Below, in pieces: positions 28,269 through 34,052 of a stretch of DNA of 34,052 bases. The DNA is from JBKHDT01 sp049974825 (GTDB lineage Bacteria > Pseudomonadota > Gammaproteobacteria > Halothiobacillales > Halothiobacillaceae), in contig JBNGDJ010000011.1 in NCBI GenBank assembly GCA_049974825.1, positions 1 to 34,052 on the forward strand, read 5' to 3'. How positions within the stretch are numbered: position 1 is the first letter of the stretch; the number at the start of each line of letters is the position of its first letter. Position numbers and translations under genes: made by a program. The notes below the pieces were generated by a model. That model made no database searches. It was not told the DNA's origin and saw only the letters and a list, made by a program, of their open reading frames with translations.

Positions 28269-29120
28269 TCAGTTCTGGACTTCCCGGGGTTGCAGGGCAA
28301 AGCGAAGCGACAGGTCGATGGCCTGAACATGCTTGGTCAGCGCGCCGATGGAAATGGCGTCCACGCCGGTTTGCGCCACGGCGCGCACGTTTTCCAGCGT
28401 GATATTGCCCGAGGCTTCGAGCATGGCGCGGCCGGCGCAGGTTTGAACGGCCGTACGCAGCTGGTCGAGATCGAAGTTGTCCAGCAGGATTCGGTCGACA
28501 CCCAGTGCGAGGGCCGCTTCCAGTTCGGCGATGGATTCGACTTCGACCTGCAGGGGGATGTCGTGGGGCTGGCGCCGTGCGGCCTGGACGGCTTGCTCCA
28601 GAGATCCCGTGGCCAGGATGTGGTTTTCCTTGACCAGGATGGCATCGAACAGGCCCATGCGATGATTGTGACCGCCGCCCGTGGCGACGGCGTATTTCTG
28701 GGCCTTGCGCAGTCCCGGCAGGGTTTTTCGCGTGTCGAGAATGCGTACCCCGGTGCCTTCTACCTCGTCCACGTAGCGACGGGTCACGGTGGCGGTGGCG
28801 CTGAGCGTCTGGAGGAAATTGATCGCGGTTCGCTCGGCGGTCAGCAGGGCGCGGGCGGGGCCCTCGAAGGTCGCAATCCGGCCATTGGCGGGAACGGCTT
28901 CGCCGTCGTCGACCTGCCAGTCCATGCGGATGGCCGGCGAAACCCGCTTGAAGGCGGCCTCGGCCCAGGGGCGGCCTGCGAGAATGCAGTCCTCCCGCGC
29001 AATCAGCTCTGCCCGGGCAGAGATGTCCGGCGAAATCAGCTTGGCGGACCGATCCCCTGAACCGATGTCCTCCTCAAGGGCGCGGGTGACGTTTTCTGCG
29101 ATCGTCGCGGCATCGATCAT
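28269..29120 (-). CDS. nadC: Quinolinate phosphoribosyltransferase NadC
   Basis: The product (283 residues) converts quinolinate and PRPP to nicotinate mononucleotide in NAD synthesis. Family signatures in order are ALEEDIGSGDRSA, LIAREDCILAG, ERTAINFLQTLSATAT, DTRKTLPGLRKAQKYAV, GGGHNHRMGLFDAILVKENHI, ILLDNFD, LEASGNITLENV and GVDAISIGALTKH. The last are phosphate-binding segments of the barrel. The ATG at 29120 gives the normal N-terminus; a frame open to 29210 adds residues with no family character. It is divergent from phoB across 442 bp. No nadA or nadB is nearby. Confidence 0.96.
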   Translation of the reverse strand: MIDAATIAENVTRALEEDIGSGDRSAKLISPDISARAELIAREDCILAGRPWAEAAFKRVSPAIRMDWQVDDGEAVPANGRIATFEGPARALLTAERTAINFLQTLSATATVTRRYVDEVEGTGVRILDTRKTLPGLRKAQKYAVATGGGHNHRMGLFDAILVKENHILATGSLEQAVQAARRQPHDIPLQVEVESIAELEAALALGVDRILLDNFDLDQLRTAVQTCAGRAMLEASGNITLENVRAVAQTGVDAISIGALTKHVQAIDLSLRFALQPREVQN

Positions 29121-29261
29121 CTTGGACGGTCCATGGGCGCATGTGACAGGCCGATGAATTCTGCGCAGCCGGCAGAGCGAATGCAAGCACGGGCGACCCC
29201 GGGACGGCATGAAGGGGGCCCGGCTGTGGCAGGAATGCGACTCGGGCCGTCGGGATTCACA

Positions 29262-29295
29262 TTGTCATATTCAGGTCATCGAAATCGATTGCAAT
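29262..29295 (+). promoter_or_regulatory. Pho box and -10 candidate upstream of phoB
   Basis: TTGTCAT (29262-29268) and AGGTCAT (29273-29279) are 7-base direct repeats with a 4-base spacer, the layout of a PhoB site (consensus CTGTCAT twice); they match six and five of seven positions. TGCAAT (29290-29295) lies ten bases further, where the -10 of a PhoB-activated promoter would be. Autoregulation of phoBR is known in E. coli. The box is about 285 bases before the phoB start, an unusually long leader. Confidence 0.6.
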
Positions 29296-29488
29296 GGCAA
29301 CATTGTCCGGGAATGCTGGCATGTTTCCGGGCAGGCGGGCAGCGCCTGAAAGGCCCTGCCCGCCGACCGGGGCCCGAGCGCATGCGATGGCGCGTCGACC
29401 AAGGGGCAAGACCTTCATGGCTTGATGCAGCAACGCCCGGGCTGCCCAATTCAATGCCTTGCGCCATTGTGCGGCAGGGCATCCGTGC

Positions 29489-29525
29489 CCTGCACGGGAA
29501 GGGCGGCATTTGTGCAGACCTTCCC
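29489..29525. repeat. Left member of a repeat pair flanking phoBR
   Basis: CCTGCACGGGAAGG (29489-29502) is repeated directly at 31727-31740. TGTGCAGACCTTCCC (29511-29525) is the exact reverse complement of 31734-31748. Both copies lie in intergenic DNA, this one 38-74 bases before the phoB start, and they enclose phoB-phoR. The GGGAAGG and CCTTCCC parts can also pair within this copy. Confidence 0.7.
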
Positions 29526-29562
29526 AAAATATCCTGCTGGAAACTCTAAAGAGCCTGCGAAC

Positions 29563-30255
29563 ATGTCGACCAAGACCATCCTGATTGTCGAAGACGAAAA
29601 GCCGATCCGTGAAATGGTGGCCTTCGCGCTGGGACGCGCGGGCTACGAGCTGGTGGAGGCCGGAGATGTCGCCGAGGCCTACGAGCGGATGGCGCACAAG
29701 CTGCCGGACCTGATCCTGCTGGACTGGATGCTGCCTGGTGCCACGGGCATCGAACTGGCGAGACGGCTCAAGCGCGACGAGCTGACCCGCGAGGTGCCCA
29801 TTGTCATGCTGACGGCGCGTGGCGAGGAGGAGGACAAGGTCAGCGGGCTGGAGGCCGGCGCCGACGATTACGTGACCAAGCCGTTCTCGCCCCGCGAGCT
29901 GATTGCACGGATCAAGGCGGTGCTTCGGAGGGTGTCGCCCGACGACGAGGGCGGCAGCATCGAGATCAATGGCCTGGTGCTGGACCCGGAGAGTCATCGA
30001 GTGATGGCCGGCAACGAGTCCATCGACATGGGGCCGACAGAGTTTCGCCTGCTGGAGTTTTTCATGACGCATCCCGAGCGCGTTTACTCCCGGACGCAGT
30101 TGCTGGACCGGATCTGGGGGCGCAACGCCTATGTGGAGGAGCGGACGGTGGACGTACATATTCTGCGCCTGCGCAAGGCGCTTTCGGCGCAGGGGTACGA
30201 CGCCATGATCCAGACCGTGCGCGGCGTGGGCTACCGCTTTTCCGCGAAGGTATGA
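29563..30255 (+). CDS. phoB: Phosphate regulon response regulator PhoB
   Basis: The product (230 residues) is the DNA-binding regulator of the phosphate starvation response. The receiver domain has ILIVEDE (acidic pocket), phospho-acceptor Asp54 in LLDWMLPG, TARGEEEDKVSGLEAGADDY and Lys106 in VTKPFSPREL. The C-terminal OmpR-type winged helix (about 130-228) has GPTEFRLLEFFMTHPERVYSR and YVEERTVDVHILRLRKAL. VGYRFSAKV ends the protein. The ATG at 29563 follows AAGAG and gives the PhoB N-terminus; the open frame begins further upstream in the leader. It is followed by phoR after 67 bp and preceded by a Pho box. Confidence 0.96.
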   Translation: MSTKTILIVEDEKPIREMVAFALGRAGYELVEAGDVAEAYERMAHKLPDLILLDWMLPGATGIELARRLKRDELTREVPIVMLTARGEEEDKVSGLEAGADDYVTKPFSPRELIARIKAVLRRVSPDDEGGSIEINGLVLDPESHRVMAGNESIDMGPTEFRLLEFFMTHPERVYSRTQLLDRIWGRNAYVEERTVDVHILRLRKALSAQGYDAMIQTVRGVGYRFSAKV

Positions 30256-30322
30256 TCGGCCAGCCCGCAGGTCACGATGACTCAGGCCCGCGCTCAGGCA
30301 TGGCTTTGCGCAGACACGCCCG

Positions 30323-31627
30323 ATGATTGACCGGCCACTCAGGCGCTGGCGGGAGGAGGCGGCCGTTCTGGCGGTCCCCATGCTGCTGGCGATTGTGCTG
30401 GGCGCGCTCAGCGGCCTGTGGTGCTGGGCCTTGCTGGCCGGGCTGGTCGCCTATCTGCTCAGTTTGCTCGTGCGACTTTCCCGCCTGCTTCGCGCCTCGC
30501 GCCAGCGGGTCTTCGCCGTGCCCGTTCTCGGCCTGCCCGGCCTGGTGCAGGACCGTTTTCGTCGCGCGCGTGCCGCCTGGTTCAAGCGCCAGCGGCGGCT
30601 TATCCGCCTGCTGCGTCGCTATCATCATTCCGCGATGGCCGTGCCTGATGCCACCGTGGTGTTGGGGTCGGATTACCGGATCGAATGGATGAACCGGGCC
30701 GCCCAGTCGCTGTTGGGCATCGGTGGCCGGGACCATGGTCTGCGCATCGACAACCTGATCCGGCAGCCGGGTTTCGTGAGCTGGCTGGCCGACGCGCCAC
30801 TGGAACACCCGCTGGAGATGGTGGCACCGGGGGACGATCAGCGCAGCCTGAACCTGCGCATGGAGCCCTACGGCGATGACCGCTACTTGCTGATCGGTCG
30901 GGATGTCACCGCCATCCATCGCCTGCAGGAAGTGCGGCAGGACTTTGTCGCGAACGTCTCCCACGAGTTGCGCACCCCCCTGACCGTGCTGTCTGGATAC
31001 ATCGAAACCCTGCAGGACATGCACGAGCCGCAGGATGAGGCCATGACCCGCATCCTGCACAGCATGGATCAGCAGTCCGACCGGATGCGCCGGATCGTCG
31101 AAGACCTGCTGCTGCTTTCTCGGCTGGAAACGTCTACCCCGAGCGAAGAATACTTCGAGCGGATCGAGATGCCGCAGATGCTTGATGGCATCCTGGTCGA
31201 TGCGGAAATTCTTTCCGGGGACGATGCCCACCAGTTTCAGGCGGATATCGACCGAAACCTCGAATTGCGCGCGATCCCCCGCGAAATCTACAGCGCGCTG
31301 TCCAACCTTGTGTTCAACGCGGTCAAGTACACGCCGGCCGGTGGCCGGATTTTCGTGCGCTGGTACCGGGATGCCCGAGGCGCGGGGGTTTTCGAGGTCG
31401 AGGATACGGGCATCGGGATCGACCCGCGCCACATTCCCCGGCTGACCGAGCGGTTCTACCGGGTCGACGTGGGCCGTTCGCGGGCCCGCGGGGGCACCGG
31501 CCTGGGCCTGGCGATCGTCAAGCATGTACTGATTCGCCATGACGCGCCGCTGCACATCGAGAGCGAACTGGGCCAGGGCAGCCTGTTTCGCGTGACCTTC
31601 CCGCCGACGCTGGTGCCACCGGCCTGA
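30323..31627 (+). CDS. phoR: Phosphate regulon sensor kinase PhoR
   Basis: The product (434 residues) is the histidine kinase paired with PhoB. Hydrophobic segments at about 13-55 (VLAVPMLLAIVLGALSGLW, then ALLAGLVAYLLSLL) form two membrane helices with almost no periplasmic loop, as in PhoR proteins that read Pst/PhoU rather than a ligand. A basic linker and a PAS domain (about 100-195, ATVVLGSDYRIEWMNRAAQ) follow. The HisKA domain has His214 in FVANVSHELRTPLTVLSGYIETL. The ATPase domain has LVFNAVKYTPAGG, VEDTGIGIDPRHIPRLTERFYR and GGTGLGLAIVKHV. The start lacks a clear binding site. phoU is about 27 kb away. Confidence 0.95.
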   Translation: MIDRPLRRWREEAAVLAVPMLLAIVLGALSGLWCWALLAGLVAYLLSLLVRLSRLLRASRQRVFAVPVLGLPGLVQDRFRRARAAWFKRQRRLIRLLRRYHHSAMAVPDATVVLGSDYRIEWMNRAAQSLLGIGGRDHGLRIDNLIRQPGFVSWLADAPLEHPLEMVAPGDDQRSLNLRMEPYGDDRYLLIGRDVTAIHRLQEVRQDFVANVSHELRTPLTVLSGYIETLQDMHEPQDEAMTRILHSMDQQSDRMRRIVEDLLLLSRLETSTPSEEYFERIEMPQMLDGILVDAEILSGDDAHQFQADIDRNLELRAIPREIYSALSNLVFNAVKYTPAGGRIFVRWYRDARGAGVFEVEDTGIGIDPRHIPRLTERFYRVDVGRSRARGGTGLGLAIVKHVLIRHDAPLHIESELGQGSLFRVTFPPTLVPPA

Positions 31628-31827
31628 GCCCGTTGCATTCGATTTCCGCTTGCGCCATCTTCCCGCCCCATGCGTTGACGCATGAGGCCCGTGCATGATC
31701 TGCTGCGTCGTATGCACAGGGATCTGCCTGCACGGGAAGGTCTGCACAAGTCCAATGAGGGATTTGGGCAGCGTTTGCCAAGACGACCGGGGCTGCGTCC
31801 CTTGTCCATTTTTTCGGAGACCCGATC
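31628..31827 (+). other. 200-bp gap after phoR with small hairpins
   Basis: It contains CATGCG/CGCATG around TTGA (31669-31684), GTGCAT (31691-31696) with ATGCAC (31712-31717), and the right-hand repeat (31727-31748). None has a T tract, so phoR has no clear intrinsic terminator. I found no convincing promoter for the next gene. Confidence 0.4.
31727..31748. repeat. Right member of the repeat pair flanking phoBR
   Basis: Bases 31727-31740 (CCTGCACGGGAAGG) repeat 29489-29502 directly. Bases 31734-31748 (GGGAAGGTCTGCACA) are the exact reverse complement of 29511-29525. CTGCAC also occurs twice within this copy, at 31728 and 31742. It lies 79 bases before the methyltransferase start. Confidence 0.7.
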
Positions 31828-32430
31828 TTGAGCGAATTCTGGGACAGCAAGTACGACTGCGTTGACTACTTTTATGGCACCGAGCCCAATGCGTTTCTGA
31901 CCGAGCAGGCTGCGCGGCTGCCCGACGGCGCGCGGGTGCTGGTCACGGGGGATGGCGAGGGCCGAAACGGCGTCTGGCTGGCCTGCCAGGGATTCGAGGT
32001 CGTGAGTGTCGACTATTCGCGCCGGGGCCTGGAGAAGGCCGCGGCGCTCGCACGGCGGCATGAGGTTTCGGTCACTCACGAGCACGCGGACCTGACCGAG
32101 TGGGCCTGGCCGCAGGGCCAGTTCGACGCGGTGGTGACGATCTTTCTGCATTTTCCACCGTCCCTGCGGGCGCAGGTGCATGCGGGCATGGCGCAGGCGC
32201 TGCGCCCAGGCGGTCTGCTGATCGGCGAGCTGTTTCATCCCGACCAGCTCGGGCGCTCCAGTGGCGGGCCGAAGGCCCCTGAAATGCTGGTGACGGCGGC
32301 CGACATGCGCTCGGATTTTCCGGGGATCGAGTGGCTGGTTCTGGAAGAAACCGAGGCCGACCTAGACGAGGGGCCGGGCCACCAGGGTCGGGGGATGGTG
32401 ACCCGCTTCGTAGGTCAAAAAGGGCGGTGA
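31828..32430 (+). CDS. Small class I SAM-dependent methyltransferase
   Basis: The product (200 residues) is a cytoplasmic Rossmann-fold methyltransferase. It opens with EFWDSKYDCVDYFYGTEPNAFL, a start common in TehB-like and related small methyltransferases. Motif I is VLVTGDGEGRNGVWLA (about 37-52), followed by FEVVSVDYSRRGLEKA with the acidic SAM-ribose residue. The post-motif region FDAVVTIFLHFPPSLR and the strand LRPGGLLIGELFHPDQ are present. The substrate cannot be read from the sequence; the TehB link (tellurite) is only a family resemblance. The TTG start follows CGGAGA (31815-31820) with a good spacing. It converges with rluE across 46 bp. Confidence 0.85.
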   Translation: MSEFWDSKYDCVDYFYGTEPNAFLTEQAARLPDGARVLVTGDGEGRNGVWLACQGFEVVSVDYSRRGLEKAAALARRHEVSVTHEHADLTEWAWPQGQFDAVVTIFLHFPPSLRAQVHAGMAQALRPGGLLIGELFHPDQLGRSSGGPKAPEMLVTAADMRSDFPGIEWLVLEETEADLDEGPGHQGRGMVTRFVGQKGR

Positions 32431-32476
32431 CCCGTCCGGGGCCGAGTCAGGCGGGTATTGCCCCAAGTTCCGGCAA

Positions 32477-33100
32477 CTACCGCCCGGTGACCCGCTTTCG
32501 GGCCCTGCCGCGTGATGTTTTCTTGCCCCTGCCGGGGCGTCCGCCCTCTGCAAGTGCCGGCAGGTCGATGACCCGGTATTCTCCCGGCGCCAGTCCCTCA
32601 AGCGTCCAGTCGCCAATGCGCGTGCGCAGCAGGCGCAGCGTGGGGAATCCAACCGCCGCGGTCATGCGGCGCACTTGCCGGTTGCGTCCCTCGGTCAGGG
32701 TCAACTCCAGCCAGGAGGTCGGCACGGTCTTCCGATAACGTACTGGCGGGTCCCGGGGCCAGAGCCAGTCGGGCTCGGCCACGCGGCGCGCCTCGGCGGG
32801 TCGGGTTGGCCCATCGCGCAGCGTGATGCCGTGGCGCAACTGCGCCAGCGCCTGCTCGGTGATTTCCCCTTCGACCTGCGCGAGGTAGGTTTTCGGCTGC
32901 TTGAACCGGGGGCTGGCAATCTGCGCCTGGCGGCGACCGTCATCGGTCAGCAGGACCAAGCCCTCGCTGTCGCGGTCCAGCCGTCCGGCCGGATACACCC
33001 CGGCAACCGGGCAGTAGTCGGCCAGGGTTCTGCGTCCCTCGGCGTCCGTGAACTGGCAGAGCACGTCGAACGGCTTGTTGAGCAGGACCAGCCGCGCCAT
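32477..33100 (-). CDS. rluE: 23S rRNA pseudouridine synthase RluE
   Basis: The product (207 residues) isomerises a uridine in 23S rRNA (2457 in E. coli). It lacks an S4 domain and starts directly with LVLLNKPFDVLCQFTD. The catalytic Asp42 is in AGRLDRDSEGLVLLTDDG. KTYLAQVEG, TEGRNRQVRRMTAAVGFPTLRL and IGDWTLEGLAPGEYRVI complete the family pattern. A basic C-terminal tail of about 20 residues (RGKKTSRGRARKR) probably helps bind rRNA. The ATG at 33100 shares one base with the stop of the upstream exonuclease gene, suggesting coupled translation. The open frame reaching to 33718 is read through that gene in another frame and is not coding. Confidence 0.93.
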   Translation of the reverse strand: MARLVLLNKPFDVLCQFTDAEGRRTLADYCPVAGVYPAGRLDRDSEGLVLLTDDGRRQAQIASPRFKQPKTYLAQVEGEITEQALAQLRHGITLRDGPTRPAEARRVAEPDWLWPRDPPVRYRKTVPTSWLELTLTEGRNRQVRRMTAAVGFPTLRLLRTRIGDWTLEGLAPGEYRVIDLPALAEGGRPGRGKKTSRGRARKRVTGR

Positions 33101-34020
33101 CAACCGGTCGCCAGGTCGCAGACGGCATGCCACCGGCGCCTGCGGGTTGCATCGATGCGCGCCGCGCACAAGAGCGCCTCCAGTGTTTGCGGGTCGGCAG
33201 GTTGCCATTGTCGCCTGCCAACCGACAGGGGCAGGTCGCGGACGATGCCCGTCAGGCGTCGGGCCAGGCGGACGGTCTGTTCGTGTTCGATCAGCTGCTT
33301 CTGGGCCCGGGGCGCGCCCCGGAACTTCATGCCGTAGACCGCGCTCAGGTTGGTGTAAATGCCGTCGATGTCGCCATGCTTGCGCAGCAGGCGGGCGGCA
33401 ATCCGCGGGCCAATGCCCGGCACCCCGGGAATGTTGTCCGAGGTATCCCCGGTCAGGGCCAGCCAGTCGGGGATCTGGTCCGGGCGCACGCCGAAATGGC
33501 GCTCGACGTCGCCATGCTCCATCAGGCGGTTTTTTGCCGGGTTCCACCAGCGATCTCCCGGGGCAAGCAGCTGGGCCAGATCCTTGTCTCCGGTCAGCAG
33601 AGTGAGCTTGCGGCCCTCGCCGCGCAGTTCGTCGGTCAGGGTGCCGATCACATCGTCGGCCTCGTAGCCCGGGTGGTCGATCACCGGCAGACCGGCCGCC
33701 TCGGCCAGTTCCCGGCATCGGGGAAACTGTTCGATCAGCAGGGCTGGTGGCGGCGGGCGGTGAGCCTTGTATTCGGGGTAGATCGCCTGCCGGAAGCTGC
33801 GGCTGCAGGGAGCGTCGAAGGCGCAGATGATCGTCAGGTCGCCGCCATCGCTGCGCGTCAGGGACTCAAGCAGTTCGAGCAGAAAGTCGGCGAACCCGTG
33901 CAGGGCATTGACCGGCCGGCCCTGCTCGTCGGTCATCGCCTGCGGCCAGACGTGAAACGATCGGAAGATGTGCGCATGGCTGTCAACCAGCCAGGCCCGC
34001 TTGTCAGGTTTCATGGGCAC
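33100..34020 (-). CDS. 5'-3' exonuclease / flap endonuclease, Xni or PolA N-terminal type
   Basis: The product (306 residues) is a stand-alone 5'-nuclease of the kind found as the N-terminal domain of DNA polymerase I and as E. coli Xni (ExoIX). The metal-binding aspartates are in WLVDSHAHIFRSFH, IICAFDAPCSRSFR, GYEADDVIGTL and LLTGDKDLAQLL. ALTGDTSDNIPGVPGIGPRIAARLL is the helix-hairpin-helix DNA-binding segment. The arch contains SFRQAIYPEYKAHRPPPP. AAGG lies 7 bases before a GTG at 34020 and 13 before an ATG at 34014, so the GTG start is better spaced. It is upstream of rluE, overlapping by one base. It could be named xni; I leave the symbol empty because paralogues exist. Confidence 0.9.
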   Translation of the reverse strand: MPMKPDKRAWLVDSHAHIFRSFHVWPQAMTDEQGRPVNALHGFADFLLELLESLTRSDGGDLTIICAFDAPCSRSFRQAIYPEYKAHRPPPPALLIEQFPRCRELAEAAGLPVIDHPGYEADDVIGTLTDELRGEGRKLTLLTGDKDLAQLLAPGDRWWNPAKNRLMEHGDVERHFGVRPDQIPDWLALTGDTSDNIPGVPGIGPRIAARLLRKHGDIDGIYTNLSAVYGMKFRGAPRAQKQLIEHEQTVRLARRLTGIVRDLPLSVGRRQWQPADPQTLEALLCAARIDATRRRRWHAVCDLATG

Positions 34021-34052
34021 GATTTTACCTTGACGTCACGAAGAGGCGCTCT

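Larger units (their letters stand above)
29121..29562. other. 442-bp nadC-phoB intergenic region with structured phoB leader
   Basis: No gene is supported here. After a Pho box (29262-29279) come three hairpins. H1 (29334-29364) has a perfect 9-bp stem, GGCGGGCAG with CTGCCCGCC, a C·C mismatch, and a 4-bp GCCT/AGGC stem with a GAA loop. H2 (29474-29493) has a perfect 8-bp stem, GCAGGGCA with TGCCCTGC, around TCCG. H3 pairs GGGAAGG (29496-29502) with CCTTCCC (29519-29525). None is followed by a T tract. A 138-codon open frame at 29133-29549 has no recognisable protein features. Confidence 0.6.

Noticed and set aside
29133..29549. 138-codon open frame in the nadC-phoB gap
   Set aside because: No family motifs, no good binding site, and it overlaps the Pho box and the inverted repeats, which explain the region better as a leader.
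33101..33718. Upstream extension of the rluE frame to 413 codons, suggesting a fusion protein
   Set aside because: The added part is the exonuclease gene read in the wrong frame; the ATG at 33100 gives a normal RluE start.

Overview
This window looks like ordinary chromosome from a GC-rich gammaproteobacterium. The evidence is the smc-zipA-ligA block (ZipA is a gammaproteobacterial division protein), a complete set of general type II secretion genes, and RluE, PhoBR and PhoU/Ppk of gammaproteobacterial type. A flavocytochrome c sulfide dehydrogenase pair and a periplasmic DsrE-like protein suggest a cell that handles reduced sulfur, perhaps a relative of Chromatiales. That placement is inference. 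I see no transposase, integrase, phage gene, CRISPR array or toxin-antitoxin pair.

Layout from left to right: a tRNA-Gly(GCC) cut by the left edge; fccA and fccB, ended by a strong terminator; phoU and ppk1, divergent. Then comes the type II secretion machinery in two convergent operons, gspFGHIJKLMN on the plus strand and gspCDE on the minus strand. Upstream of gspC on the minus strand is smc-zipA-ligA. Divergent from smc are queF and an FGGY kinase resembling D-ribulokinase. A DsrE-family gene lies divergent from thiC, which has a TPP riboswitch. nadC lies divergent from phoB-phoR. A small methyltransferase follows, converging with rluE and a 5'-3' exonuclease of the Xni/PolA N-terminal type.

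How they work together: FccA and FccB should oxidise sulfide in the periplasm. The gsp genes supply every core T2SS part except the prepilin peptidase (GspO), which must be encoded elsewhere. PhoBR, PhoU and Ppk handle phosphate sensing and polyphosphate, but from two places about 24 kb apart and without pst genes here. The remaining genes are housekeeping (replication, division, tRNA and rRNA modification, thiamine and NAD synthesis).

I found no convincing new multi-gene system. The most interesting unexplained signals are non-coding: a long phoB leader with a Pho box and three strong hairpins; 14-15 bp repeats flanking phoBR; a possible Shine-Dalgarno-sequestering stem behind the thiC riboswitch; and overlapping terminator/antiterminator-like stems with an 18-bp dyad between dsrE and thiC. 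Protein-level oddities are a GspE without the usual zinc tetracysteine motif, a GspJ with a long acidic tail, and an FccB with both a Tat motif and a lipobox.
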